A DNA stretch of 64,000 nt. Source: Ralstonia pickettii. Its GTDB lineage: Bacteria; Pseudomonadota; Gammaproteobacteria; Burkholderiales; Burkholderiaceae. Both the position numbers and the translations under genes were made by a program. The DNA is taken from NCBI RefSeq assembly GCF_030582395.1, contig NZ_CP104382.1, positions 1,302,001 to 1,366,000 of the forward strand, read 5' to 3'. This document shows positions 1 through 8,190 of this stretch, piece after piece. The notes beneath the pieces were generated by a model. It was not told the DNA's origin. It was given only the letters and a program-made list of their open reading frames with translations, and did no database searches. Position 1 is the first letter of the stretch. Every line of letters starts with the position of its first letter.

Positions 1-431
1 TGCTGCGCACGCGTGAGGTCAGCCCGGGCAAAATCGCGCTGTTCGATCTCGCGGAACGTATTCAGCCGCGTGCGGTGCTGCTCGATCAGGCGCTGCATCT
101 CTTCAGCAAAACCGAGCGGGCCGATCACTGCGTCAGCGCGCAGCTTCACCAGCACTTCTTCGCGGTTGTCCGACGACACGGTCGGCTCAAGCACCCAGCG
201 CGCGAGTTCGTCGCGGCCCGGCGGCAGCACGGTGTAGGTCTTCTTGCGGCTGTCTTCCTCTTCCTCCACGCTCACCCAGCCGGCTTCGGCCATGCGACCG
301 AGTTCGCGGTAGATCTGCTGATGCGTGGCGCTCCAGAAATAACCCATCGACTTGTCAAAGCGTCGGGCAAGCTCGTAGCCCGACGAGGGCTTTTCCAGCA
401 GGGATGTCAGCAGCGCGTGTTGGATGGACAT
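1..431 (-). CDS. PadR family transcriptional regulator (partial, 3' end beyond window)
   Basis: The minus strand reads open from an ATG at 431 to the window edge, giving the first 143 residues of a protein cut at its C-terminus. It opens MSIQHALLTSLLEKPSSGYE, the usual start of the PadR winged-helix domain, followed by a recognition-helix stretch (WSATHQQIYRELGRM, about residues 34-48) and a wing with several acidic residues and DSRKKTYT. The beginning of the C-terminal dimerisation helices (LIEQHRTRL) is visible. PadR proteins are usually repressors of about 180 residues, so perhaps 40 are missing. It is divergent from the GNAT gene at 594; the 160 bp between them must hold both promoters. 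Ligand and targets are unknown. Confidence 0.85.
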   Translation of the reverse strand, partial: MSIQHALLTSLLEKPSSGYELARRFDKSMGYFWSATHQQIYRELGRMAEAGWVSVEEEEDSRKKTYTVLPPGRDELARWVLEPTVSSDNREEVLVKLRADAVIGPLGFAEEMQRLIEQHRTRLNTFREIEQRDFARADLTRAQ

Positions 432-593
432 GATGTGATTTTTTATATAAGCCGTTGATTCTAAATGCAGAATACCCGCGTCGTGGAAGATTTTTTCCCA
501 CGAATTCAAGGTGTTTCTTGGCAATGCAATGGGTGTCTAGCCATGGCGTTTTGAACGGCAATCACCCCTGACCTAGATTCGTGGAGTCACTGT

Positions 594-1109
594 ATGTCCG
601 AAGCAGCCGCGCACGCCGGCAGCGTCACCGTCGAGGTCTTCAATGCGACGCAACAGCAGCAAGTCATCGACACCATCCTCTATGTGCAAAACGTTGAGTT
701 CAACGTGGGAATTTCGCTGGAGGACCAACCGGACCTTTTGGACATCGAGACGCATTACTTAGCGCCAGGCGGGCAATTCTGGGTTGCCCTCGCGCAGGAT
801 GGCAGAGTCGTCGGCACCATTGGCTTGCAGGCAAAGCCGAATGGCATCGGCATTCTGAAAAAGCTGTTTGTGCTGGCGGACTACAGAGGCAAACAAACGC
901 AGTGCGCAGCGAAGTTGTTCAGCGCCCTCATCGCCTTCGCTCGCGCGTCTGGCATGGTCACTATCGTGCTCGACACACCATCGCTCGCAACGCGCTCTCA
1001 TGCCTTCTACAAGGCGAATGGATTTCGGGAAATCCCGCAGAGTGAGGTGCCGGTGAAGTACGACTACCCCGACCGCAATTCGCTCTTCTTCCGCCTTGAT
1101 CTCAGCTGA
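594..1109 (+). CDS. GNAT family N-acetyltransferase
   Basis: A 171-residue protein with the acetyl-CoA fold of GNAT enzymes: a central strand VVGTIGLQA (about residues 72-80), then LKKLFVLADYRGK resembling motif A (strand beta-4 and the pyrophosphate-binding loop) and a C-terminal YKANGFREI, the common motif B ending. It would transfer an acetyl group from acetyl-CoA to an amine; the substrate cannot be told. The start is an ATG preceded by a weak purine-rich site. It stands alone, divergent from the PadR gene and followed at 90 bp by the TetR gene, which has its own promoter. Confidence 0.8.
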   Translation: MSEAAAHAGSVTVEVFNATQQQQVIDTILYVQNVEFNVGISLEDQPDLLDIETHYLAPGGQFWVALAQDGRVVGTIGLQAKPNGIGILKKLFVLADYRGKQTQCAAKLFSALIAFARASGMVTIVLDTPSLATRSHAFYKANGFREIPQSEVPVKYDYPDRNSLFFRLDLS

Positions 1110-1125
1110 CACCGCGAGCCCGGCA

Positions 1126-1155
1126 TTGACATCGGAACCGGTCGGTCTATATAAT
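1126..1155 (+). promoter_or_regulatory. Consensus sigma-70 promoter of the TetR gene
   Basis: TTGACA at 1126-1131 and TATAAT at 1150-1155 are both perfect consensus hexamers separated by 18 bp. The spacer holds the operator-like sequence GGAACCGGTCGGTCT (1134-1148). The TetR start codon lies about 43 bp past the -10 box. A perfect promoter with an operator in its spacer fits a strongly autorepressed regulator. Confidence 0.8.
1134..1148. promoter_or_regulatory. Candidate TetR operator 1
   Basis: GGAACCGGTCGGTCT lies between the -35 and -10 boxes of the tetR promoter. It closely matches GGAACTGATTGGTTCC (1812-1827) in front of the adjacent transporter gene; the shared pattern is GGAACNGRTYGGTYY. 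Two copies at the two expected targets make it the likely binding site of the TetR protein between them. Binding itself is inference. Confidence 0.6.
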
Positions 1156-1197
1156 CGACTCCACCTTCAAACACCGCATCGATTGCGAAACGAATCA

Positions 1198-1794
1198 ATG
1201 GCAAACCCGGCTGGCGTGGGCCGCCCCCGCGAATTCGAACTCGGCGATGCCGTGCGCGACGCCATGGATGTCTTCTGGGACCACGGATATGAAGGCGCGT
1301 CCCTACCCGACTTGATGGCCGGTACTGGCTTGTCGCGCGGCAGTCTCTACAAGGCATTTGGCGACAAGAAGACGCTGCTGCTGGCGGCGCTCGACCTCTA
1401 CATGGCGGACGGGCTCAAGGCGACCGCCGACATCCTGTCGCAACCTGGCCCCGTGAGGGACGCAATTCGCGACTCGCTGTTGCGCTATGCGCGCCTGTCC
1501 GTTGGCGAGGAGGGCCGGCGGGGGTGTCTCGCGGTTGCGATGACCACCGAACTGGCCGCGCGCGACGCGGACGTCGCGGAGCGCACGGGGCGCATGTTCC
1601 GGCGCCTGCAGCAGCTCTATGCGGGCGCAATCGTCCGCGGACAGGCGAGCGGCGAGATCGCCGAGCAGGACGAACAGGTGCTCGCGCGTTTGCTTGTGTG
1701 CCAAGTCGAAGGCATGCGCGTGCTGGGGAAAACCGGCGTGCCCGAGGGCGACATGCTTGCGTTGGTCGACCGCACGATGCGCCTACTCGACTGA
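1198..1794 (+). CDS. TetR/AcrR family transcriptional repressor
   Basis: A 198-residue regulator. The N-terminal helix-turn-helix is clear: AVRDAMDVFWDHGYEGASL then DLMAGTGLSRGSLYKAFGDK (about residues 15-56), the typical TetR recognition helix ending SLYKAFGDK. The remainder is the all-helical ligand and dimer domain with CLAVAMTTELAARD, seen in the AcrR/NemR-like branch. An upstream in-frame start at 1096 would overlap the promoter, so the ATG at 1198 is preferred. The MFS transporter follows 50 bp downstream with an operator-like site in between, so the protein most likely represses itself and that exporter and is released by a substrate of the pump. Confidence 0.9.
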   Translation: MANPAGVGRPREFELGDAVRDAMDVFWDHGYEGASLPDLMAGTGLSRGSLYKAFGDKKTLLLAALDLYMADGLKATADILSQPGPVRDAIRDSLLRYARLSVGEEGRRGCLAVAMTTELAARDADVAERTGRMFRRLQQLYAGAIVRGQASGEIAEQDEQVLARLLVCQVEGMRVLGKTGVPEGDMLALVDRTMRLLD

Positions 1795-1811
1795 ATTTTT
1801 TTCCTCACTTT

Positions 1812-1827
1812 GGAACTGATTGGTTCC
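1812..1827. promoter_or_regulatory. Candidate TetR operator 2
   Basis: GGAACTGATTGGTTCC is an inverted repeat (GGAAC, 6 bp, GTTCC) in the gap between tetR and the MFS gene. It matches the site in the tetR promoter at 1134-1148. A repressor bound here would block transcription into the transporter gene. Confidence 0.6.
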
Positions 1828-1844
1828 GTATGGGAATGGTCCAC

Positions 1845-3320
1845 ATGCTACGAAATGATCCCGTCTCACCCGACCCGCGTCGCTGGGCCATGTTCTCCAT
1901 CCTGCTCGTCGGCGCGTTCCTGCCGCCGCTCGACTTCTTCATCATCAACGTCGCGCTGCCGTCGATCCGCACGGACCTCGGAGCTTCGTCATCGGCCGAG
2001 CAACTGGTGATTTCGTCCTATGCCGGCCTGTACGCAGTGACGCTGATCACCGGCGGGCGATTGGGCGACCTGTTCGGTCGAGGCCGCATGTTCTTTCTCG
2101 GGCTGATCGGATTTGCGACGGCCTCAATGCTGTGCGGCTTGGCGAGCTCGCCGTTGACGCTCATCGCCGGCCGCGCGTTGCAAGGCTTGACAGCCGCAAT
2201 CATGGCGCCGCAGGCACTCGCGTCGATCCAGGCGATCTTTCCGGAAGCGGAAAAGCCGCGCGCGCTCAGCCTGTATGGCGCAGTGTTCGGCCTCGCCGCC
2301 GTGGTTGGCCAGGCGCTGGGCGGCGTTCTGATCTCGCTGAATCTGTTGAATCTGGGTTGGCGCACGATCTTCCTGGTCAACCTGCCGCTGGCGATTCTGG
2401 TCGTGCTGTTCGGCGTTCCCCTGTTGAAGGAGACGCGTGCGCAGCATGCGCGCAAGCTCGACCTCGGTGGCACCGCGCTGTCGATGCTGACGCTGGGCGC
2501 GCTGATCGTGCCGCTGATCGAGGGACGCGAAGCCGGCTGGCCAGTATGGGCATGGTTGTCGCTGATCGCGGTGCCGGCGCTGGGCAGGTTCTTCTGGCGC
2601 TACGAGCGCAGGCTGGGCAGCCGCGGAGGCGCCCCGCTGCTCGATCCGGCCGCGCTGCGCGCCCCGGGCCTCGGACGTGCCTTGCTGATCGCGCTGCTGC
2701 TCTACGCGATCGGCGCGTTCTTCCTGCTGTTCTCGGTGTATCTGCAGAATGCATTGCACGTTGACGCGCTCAGCGCTGGCCTCGTGTTCTTGCCGTTCGG
2801 CGTGGGTTTCCTGCTCGGCCCGTTGTCGACGCCGTTCTGTGCACGACTCATCGGCGCCTACGTCAACCCGTTCGGCATTGGCCTGGAGGTTGTCGGACTC
2901 GTCTGCCTCGCATGGTTGATCGATGGCACGCCGACCGGGATGCTGCTCGCATCCGTGCCGCTCGCCGTCGCATTGTTCGTCATCGGTTTCGGACAGGGGC
3001 TCGCCCTGCCCACGCTGATGCGCATGGTGACCGGGCGCGTCGCACCGGCGCTTTCCGGCATGATCGCCGGCATCGCGAGTTCGACGCTGCAGGTCAGCAC
3101 GTCGCTCAGCGTAGCGATCATCGGCGGAATTTTCTATACGGTCCTCGGCACGCGCCAGGATCCGGCCGCCATTGCGCACGCGTTCATCGTCGCGCTTCTC
3201 TCGATGGCGTTGTTCCTCGCCGTCGGCGCCGCGCTTGGCATCTCGCTCGCACGAGCACCCGCCGCGCCTAGTTCAGGCCGAGGGGCTCGCGCATCTACCC
3301 CGGGTGGAACGCGCCCGTGA
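1845..3320 (+). CDS. MFS drug efflux transporter, DHA2 (14-TMS) family
   Basis: About 491 residues, almost wholly hydrophobic, with some 14 membrane segments expected for the DHA2/EmrB-QacA family of proton antiporters. Visible motifs are LDFFIINVALPSI in helix 1 (motif D1-like) and GGRLGDLFGRGRMFF, the cytoplasmic loop 2-3 motif A, and AGRALQGLTAAIMAP in helix 4-5. Starts at 1830, 1836 and 1845 are all in frame; 1845 has GGGAA 8 bp upstream. The last 15 or so residues are a polar, arginine- and glycine-rich run reading out of frame through a gene remnant (see 3272-3360), so the original C-terminus may have been lost. Controlled most probably by the upstream TetR repressor. Confidence 0.88.
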   Translation: MLRNDPVSPDPRRWAMFSILLVGAFLPPLDFFIINVALPSIRTDLGASSSAEQLVISSYAGLYAVTLITGGRLGDLFGRGRMFFLGLIGFATASMLCGLASSPLTLIAGRALQGLTAAIMAPQALASIQAIFPEAEKPRALSLYGAVFGLAAVVGQALGGVLISLNLLNLGWRTIFLVNLPLAILVVLFGVPLLKETRAQHARKLDLGGTALSMLTLGALIVPLIEGREAGWPVWAWLSLIAVPALGRFFWRYERRLGSRGGAPLLDPAALRAPGLGRALLIALLLYAIGAFFLLFSVYLQNALHVDALSAGLVFLPFGVGFLLGPLSTPFCARLIGAYVNPFGIGLEVVGLVCLAWLIDGTPTGMLLASVPLAVALFVIGFGQGLALPTLMRMVTGRVAPALSGMIAGIASSTLQVSTSLSVAIIGGIFYTVLGTRQDPAAIAHAFIVALLSMALFLAVGAALGISLARAPAAPSSGRGARASTPGGTRP

Positions 3321-3360
3321 TGGTCATGGAGAACGGCCGGCGTGTCGCCAAACCGGTCGC
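3272..3360 (+). pseudogene. Remnant resembling an SRAP (YedK/HMCES-like) gene
   Basis: In a frame different from the MFS gene, about 30 codons after an in-frame TAG (3269-3271) read SRIYPGWNAPVMVMENGRRV and then KP. This pattern, a YPG box followed by APV and a NGRR turn, resembles the N-terminal part of SRAP/DUF159 proteins, which crosslink to abasic sites. Nothing of the rest of that family follows, and no start codon or Cys2 lead is present. It overlaps the 3' end of the MFS gene. The identity rests on memory of the family and is tentative. Confidence 0.4.
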
Positions 3361-3415
3361 ACTCCTGCAGCCCCGTGCTGACATCGACACAGACACCGAT
3401 ACAGAAAAGACAACC

Positions 3416-4399
3416 ATGAGATGTCGACATCCAATGACCAAGCTGTTTGCGCTCTGTAACCTCCTGGCAATGTCCCTGCTGCTGCAGTGTGCAGCCCACG
3501 CGGCCGCACCTTTCGCACGTACCTCGGCGCCAGGCTTCTACCGATTCATGTTGGGCGGTTATGAGATCACCTCGCTCAATGACGGCACACTGGAATTGCC
3601 GGTCGACCAGTTTCTGACGAACACCACACCGCAGAAGGTCAACGAAGCGTTGGCCCGTGATTACCTGCAAAGTCCGCTTGAAACGTCCTACAACGCGTTC
3701 CTGGTCAATACCGGTACCAAACTGATCCTGGTCGATACCGGCGCCGGCAACATCTTCGGCGCGCGCCTTGGCCGTCTGACAGCCAACATGAAGGCCTCCG
3801 GTTACGCGCCCTCGCAGGTCGACGAAATTTACATCACGCACATGCACGCAGACCATATCGGCGGGCTGACGACGGATGGACAGATGCACTTTCCCAATGC
3901 GATCGTCCGCGTCAATCGTCGTGAGCTGGATTACTGGCTGAGCGAGGCGAACATGGCCAAGGCGCCCGATGGCAATCGCGGCGATCAAAAAGGCACCTAT
4001 CGTCGCGCCATGACGATCATGGAGCCTTACATCAAGGCGGGCCGCGTACAGCCGTTTGATGGCGAGCAAGAGCTGAGCCCCGGCATCCGTGCGTACCAGA
4101 GCACCGGACATACACCCGGGCACGTGGGTTACATGATCGAGAGCCAGGGAAATCGCTTGATGGTGGTGGGCGACATCATTCATGTCGCGGCCGTTCAGTT
4201 TGAGGATCCGACAGTGACGGTGGCGTTCGATAGCGACAGCCAGTTGGCGGAACAGGAACGCATCAAGGAATTCACCGGCATTGCCAAGGACAAGATGCTG
4301 TTTGCGGCCGCACACGTTCCTTTTCCCGGACTGGGGCGCTTGCAGGCGGATCAGCATGGCTTCCGCTGGATTCCCGTCAATTACTCGGCGGGCAAATAA
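3416..4399 (+). CDS. Exported metallo-beta-lactamase-fold hydrolase
   Basis: A 327-residue protein with an N-terminal Sec signal peptide (hydrophobic run LFALCNLLAMSLLL, cleavage probably after AAHAA near residue 30), so it acts in the periplasm. The MBL zinc motif THMHADHIGG gives H142, H144, D146 and H147; later ligands are in STGHTPGHVG and VVGDIIH (Asp). This layout is that of the broad quorum-quenching/lactonase-like and MBL hydrolase group. The substrate is unknown. The ATG at 3416 follows GAAAAGA; an alternative ATG is at 3434, and a GTG at 3317 would add a stretch derived from the SRAP-like remnant and is unlikely. No operon partner. Confidence 0.85.
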   Translation: MRCRHPMTKLFALCNLLAMSLLLQCAAHAAAPFARTSAPGFYRFMLGGYEITSLNDGTLELPVDQFLTNTTPQKVNEALARDYLQSPLETSYNAFLVNTGTKLILVDTGAGNIFGARLGRLTANMKASGYAPSQVDEIYITHMHADHIGGLTTDGQMHFPNAIVRVNRRELDYWLSEANMAKAPDGNRGDQKGTYRRAMTIMEPYIKAGRVQPFDGEQELSPGIRAYQSTGHTPGHVGYMIESQGNRLMVVGDIIHVAAVQFEDPTVTVAFDSDSQLAEQERIKEFTGIAKDKMLFAAAHVPFPGLGRLQADQHGFRWIPVNYSAGK

Positions 4400-4452
4400 G
4401 CGCTCACGCGTTTTCTATCCCTCCTGGAAAACGCCGCCTCTCACCTGGGGCC

Positions 4453-5361
4453 CTACGTCGGCATGAAATCCTGTGCCGCCTTCACAAGCCATGTCCGCAG
4501 CGCCTGCAACGGCGGATAGTCGGCGCGGCTGGTGGGCCAGGCGAGGTAGTAGCGCTCGGCACTTTCCATCTCGGGCACATGCAGCAATGCACGCACCAAA
4601 TCACCTTGCTGCAGCTCGTGGGTGATCAGAAAACGCGGCAGCAGGGCCACGCCCAGGCCGGCAACCGCAGCTTGCGCGGCCGTGGCAAATTGGTCGAACA
4701 GCATGCCCTGGGGTTCGGCACCCGCCACCTGATGGCTTGCCAGCCAGCGCGGCCAGGCGTCGGGGCGGGAGGCCAGATGCAATAGCGGCGCATTCAGCAA
4801 ATCGCGCGGCTGCGCAAAGTCGTAACGGGCCAGCAGCGCCGGGCTGCAAGCGGGCACGACGGTTTCGCTCATCAAAAAAGCCAATTCCGCCCCCGGCCAG
4901 TGCGGCGTACCGAAATGGATGGCCGCATCCACCGCCTCCAGCTGAAAGTCGAACTGCGACAGCCGTGTCGTCAGATTGATGGTGATGCCCGGGTGCTCGT
5001 CGAAGAACGCCGGCAGGCGCGGCGCCAGCCAGCGGGTGCCGAACGTCGGCAGGATGGCGAGATTCAAGCTGCCGCCTTGCGGATTGGCACGGAACCCGAC
5101 CGTGGCGCTCGAGATGCGCATCAACGCGCCGCGGATTTCCTCCGCATACGCCTGGCCCGCCGCGCTCAGGCGCACGGTCTGGCGCTCGCGCACGAACAGC
5201 TCAGCGCCGAGGCGATCTTCCAGGGCGCGAATCTGCCGGCTGACGGCACTCTGCGTCAGGTGCAGTTCAGCGGCGGCGGCCGTGAAGCTCTGGTGCCGCG
5301 CGGCGGCCTCGAACGCGCAGAGCAGGGACATCGGCGGCAGAAAGCGGCGGGACAGGAACAT
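4453..5361 (-). CDS. LysR family regulator, GcvA-like, of the aminoadipate/oxoadipate genes
   Basis: 302 residues. The N-terminal winged helix reads LLCAFEAAARHQSFTAAAAE and LTQSAVSRQIRALE, the standard LysR recognition helix, with the GcvA-type opening RRFLPPMSLLCAFEA. The C-terminal half is a periplasmic-binding-protein-like effector domain. It is divergent from hglS with 135 bp between the starts, and that gap carries a perfect inverted repeat with the LysR T-N11-A character (5398-5418). It therefore probably activates hglS and the two genes behind it in response to a pathway intermediate such as 2-aminoadipate or 2-oxoadipate. The effector is an inference. Confidence 0.88.
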   Translation of the reverse strand: MFLSRRFLPPMSLLCAFEAAARHQSFTAAAAELHLTQSAVSRQIRALEDRLGAELFVRERQTVRLSAAGQAYAEEIRGALMRISSATVGFRANPQGGSLNLAILPTFGTRWLAPRLPAFFDEHPGITINLTTRLSQFDFQLEAVDAAIHFGTPHWPGAELAFLMSETVVPACSPALLARYDFAQPRDLLNAPLLHLASRPDAWPRWLASHQVAGAEPQGMLFDQFATAAQAAVAGLGVALLPRFLITHELQQGDLVRALLHVPEMESAERYYLAWPTSRADYPPLQALRTWLVKAAQDFMPT

Positions 5362-5397
5362 GGAAGCGCTGAAATTGTGCGATGCGAAAGTCGGCCG

Positions 5398-5418
5398 GTC
5401 ATTCTAATTTGGAATGAC
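5398..5418. promoter_or_regulatory. Inverted repeat, candidate LysR operator
   Basis: GTCATTC, 7 bp, GAATGAC is a perfect 7-bp inverted repeat in the 135-bp gap between the divergent LysR and hglS genes. Its core TTC-N7-GAA fits the T-N11-A rule for LysR sites. It lies close to the lysR start and about 80 bp before hglS, a usual position for the recognition site. Confidence 0.6.
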
Positions 5419-5496
5419 ATCAGGCCGGATTATCGTTTGACCGCCGCTCACTGGCCAACCTAGCATCGCTTCACCACTGCCAAATCCACCTCAGTC

Positions 5497-6906
5497 ATGA
5501 GCGCTGCGCATCAACTTCCCGCGTCGAGCTTCATCCACGCCAACGAAATCCGCTCACGCTTTTCGCGCGCCATGTCGGCCATGTACCGCGAAGAAGTGCC
5601 CCAGTACGGCACCCTGGTTGAGCTGGTGGCCGACATCAACGCGCGCACGCTGGACGCTCAGCCCGCGCTGCGCGCGCAGATGGCGCAGTCGGGCGAACTG
5701 GAGCGGCTGGATATCGAGCGCCACGGCGCCATTCGCGTCGGCACGGCCGCCGAGCTGGCCACGCTGCGTCGGCTGTTTGCCGTCATGGGCATGGAACCGG
5801 TGGGTTACTACGATCTGTCGGTGGCCGGCGTGCCCGTGCATTCGACGGCGTTTCGCCCGGTGACCGATGCCGCGTTGCTGGCCAACCCGTTTCGTGTGTT
5901 CACCTCGCTGCTGCGGCTTGAGCTGATTGCGGACGCCGCCCTGCGCGAGAAGGCCGCTGCCATCCTGGCGCGCCGGCAGATCTTTACCCCGCGCGTGCTC
6001 GAATTGATTGCCCAATGCGAAGCCGACGGCGGCTTGGCCGACGCAGATGCCGACGCGTTCGTACGCGAGGCGCTGGAGACCTTCCGCTGGCACAGCACCG
6101 CCACGGTCGACGCCGGGACGTATCGCGCGCTGCAAGCCGCTCACCGTCTTGTGGCCGACGTGGTGTGCTTCCGCGGCCCCCACATCAACCACCTGACACC
6201 GCGCACGCTCGACATCGACGCCGCACAGGCCGCCATGCCCACACGCGGCATGGATGCCAAGGATGTGGTGGAAGGCCCGCCGCGCCGCGACTGCCCCATC
6301 CTGCTGCGCCAGACCAGCTTCAAGGCGCTGCAGGAAGCGGTGCGCTTTACCGACGATGCAGGCGCCCACACGGCACGCTTTGGCGAAATCGAGCAGCGCG
6401 GCGTGGCCCTCACGCGCAAGGGCCGCGCGCTGTATGACCAACTGCTGGCGGAGGTGCGCAGCATGGGCAATGCCGGCAGTGCCGCACCCAACTACGGAAG
6501 CCGGTTGGCCCAGGCGTTCCGCGCCTTTCCCGACAGCCATGACGCGCTGCGCGCACAAGGCCTAGCGTTCTATCGCTACACGCTTACGCCGTCGGGCCAT
6601 GCACAGGCCGACGCAGCCGCGGCAGCCGATGCGTCGTTGGATGAACTCCTCGCCAAGGGCTGGGTGCAGGCCGACCCCATCACGTATGAAGATTTCTTGC
6701 CAGTGAGCGCGGCGGGCATCTTCCAGTCCAACCTGGGCGGTGAGGAGCAGAAGCAGTATCAGGCCCACGCCGCGCAGCAGGCCTTCGAGACCGCGCTGGG
6801 CGCACGCGTGCATGACGAAATCGCGCTGTACGAGGCAGCGCAGCAGCGCTCCATCGATCAGGTGCGCGCCGTGCTGCGCGGCACGCCCGTGGTGGATGCC
6901 GCATGA
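5497..6906 (+). CDS. hglS: 2-oxoadipate dioxygenase/decarboxylase (DUF1338, HglS/YdcJ family)
   Basis: 469 residues, the normal size for DUF1338 proteins of the VOC-like superfamily. Members such as HglS of Pseudomonas putida convert 2-oxoadipate, O2 and Fe(II) to D-2-hydroxyglutarate and CO2. Candidate metal ligands are H115 in VPVHSTAFRPV, H229/H232 in RGPHINHLTPRTLDID and E297 or E299 in FGEIEQRG, matching the His-His-Glu pattern of the family. The stop codon overlaps the start of the aminotransferase gene by ATGA, so the two are translationally coupled. The downstream flavoprotein would take the product on to 2-oxoglutarate. The neighbours strongly support the specific function. Confidence 0.87.
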   Translation: MSAAHQLPASSFIHANEIRSRFSRAMSAMYREEVPQYGTLVELVADINARTLDAQPALRAQMAQSGELERLDIERHGAIRVGTAAELATLRRLFAVMGMEPVGYYDLSVAGVPVHSTAFRPVTDAALLANPFRVFTSLLRLELIADAALREKAAAILARRQIFTPRVLELIAQCEADGGLADADADAFVREALETFRWHSTATVDAGTYRALQAAHRLVADVVCFRGPHINHLTPRTLDIDAAQAAMPTRGMDAKDVVEGPPRRDCPILLRQTSFKALQEAVRFTDDAGAHTARFGEIEQRGVALTRKGRALYDQLLAEVRSMGNAGSAAPNYGSRLAQAFRAFPDSHDALRAQGLAFYRYTLTPSGHAQADAAAAADASLDELLAKGWVQADPITYEDFLPVSAAGIFQSNLGGEEQKQYQAHAAQQAFETALGARVHDEIALYEAAQQRSIDQVRAVLRGTPVVDAA

Positions 6907-8153
6907 CCGGCCCGCACACGCCAGCCGCCATGCCGGGCTTTGCCGCCCCGTTCGCGAACCCTGCCGGCTCGCCCATCCGTGAACTGTTTCCGTACCTCAG
7001 CCAGCCGGGGATGATCTCGCTGGCGGGCGGTTATCCGTCGCCCAGCCTGTTCGACGCTGAAGGCCTCGCGCACGCCGCCGGCCAAGCCATGACGGGCGAT
7101 ACGCAGGCCTTGCAGTACGGCGCGACTGAAGGGCTGCCGGTCCTCCGCACAGCCCTCGCTGCGCTGATGGACGCGCGCGGCATCCAGGCCAGCGCCGAGC
7201 AGATGATGGTGACCACAGGCTCGCAGCAAGCCTTCGACCTGTTGGTGCGGGTGTTGATCGAACCCGGCGATACGGTGCTGGTGGAAGTGCCGGCCTACCC
7301 TGCCACGCTGCAAGCCTTGCGCCTGGCGCAGGCCCGCATCGTGCCCGTACCGATGGACGAACACGGCCTGCAGACCGACGCACTGGCCGGCCTGCTGAAT
7401 CAACTGCCTGCCACGCAGCGCCCCAAGCTGCTCTACACCGTACCGAATTTTTCCAACCCGCGCGGCACGCTGCTCGCCGCCCAGCGGCGCGAAGCCCTGG
7501 TGCAGCTGGCCTGCGCGCACGGCTTCTGGGTGGTGGAAGACGATCCCTACGGCGAGCTGCGCTTCGATGCGGCGGAGGGCAACGACGCCGCCATGCCACC
7601 CACGCTGCGCGCGGTGGGCGATCGGCAGGCCGTGGGCGGCACGAACCCGGTGGTGTATCTCTCCAGCCTTTCCAAGACCGTCGCACCTGCGTTGCGGATC
7701 GGCTGGATGCTGGCCGACAGCGGCCTCTTGCGCCGCTGCGCCATCGCCAAGCAGACGGTGGATCTGTGTACGTCTCCGCTGGCGCAGACGGTGGCAGCGC
7801 GCTATCTGGAAAGCGGCCGCTATCCGGCCACGGTGCGACGCACACGCGTCGAATATCAGCGGCGCATGCAGGCTCTGGTGCAAGGCATCGCCACGCAGCT
7901 GGATGGCCGAGTCTGGTGCGCCGCGCCCGCGGGCGGCATGTTTGTCTGGGCCACGTTCGCGCCGTCAATCGACCCGCAAGCGCTCTTTGATGCCGCCGTA
8001 TCGCAGCAGGTGCTGTATGTGCCCGGCAAGGCGTTCTACCCGGACAACGCGCAGCTCAACACCATGCGCCTGTCGTTTGCCGCGCCCGAGGTGCCGCAGA
8101 TCGAACAGGCCGTGCAGCGGCTGGCGGCCGCCGTGGCGCTGGCCATGCGTTGA
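6903..8153 (+). CDS. PLP-dependent aminotransferase, probable 2-aminoadipate aminotransferase
   Basis: 416 residues, class I/II fold, LysN-like. Visible are SLAGGYPSP near the N-terminus, the GATEGLPVLR substrate loop, TTGSQQAFDL, VPNFSNPRGT (Asn), EDDPYGELRF (Asp and Tyr binding PLP) and the Schiff-base lysine in YLSSLSKTVAPALRIGW. This group includes 2-aminoadipate:2-oxoglutarate aminotransferases and kynurenine aminotransferases. It overlaps hglS by 4 bp, and its product in that role, 2-oxoadipate, is the substrate of HglS. Specificity is inferred from this coupling. No DNA-binding domain is present, so it is not a MocR regulator. Confidence 0.85.
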   Translation: MTGPHTPAAMPGFAAPFANPAGSPIRELFPYLSQPGMISLAGGYPSPSLFDAEGLAHAAGQAMTGDTQALQYGATEGLPVLRTALAALMDARGIQASAEQMMVTTGSQQAFDLLVRVLIEPGDTVLVEVPAYPATLQALRLAQARIVPVPMDEHGLQTDALAGLLNQLPATQRPKLLYTVPNFSNPRGTLLAAQRREALVQLACAHGFWVVEDDPYGELRFDAAEGNDAAMPPTLRAVGDRQAVGGTNPVVYLSSLSKTVAPALRIGWMLADSGLLRRCAIAKQTVDLCTSPLAQTVAARYLESGRYPATVRRTRVEYQRRMQALVQGIATQLDGRVWCAAPAGGMFVWATFAPSIDPQALFDAAVSQQVLYVPGKAFYPDNAQLNTMRLSFAAPEVPQIEQAVQRLAAAVALAMR

Positions 8154-8190
8154 CGCCTCCTCAGACAGACACCATCTTCATCGCGTAGCC

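Noticed and set aside
6858..7883. A 341-residue minus-strand open frame
   Set aside because: Antisense of the aminotransferase gene, whose PLP motifs are intact; composition is typical of complement-strand shadows.
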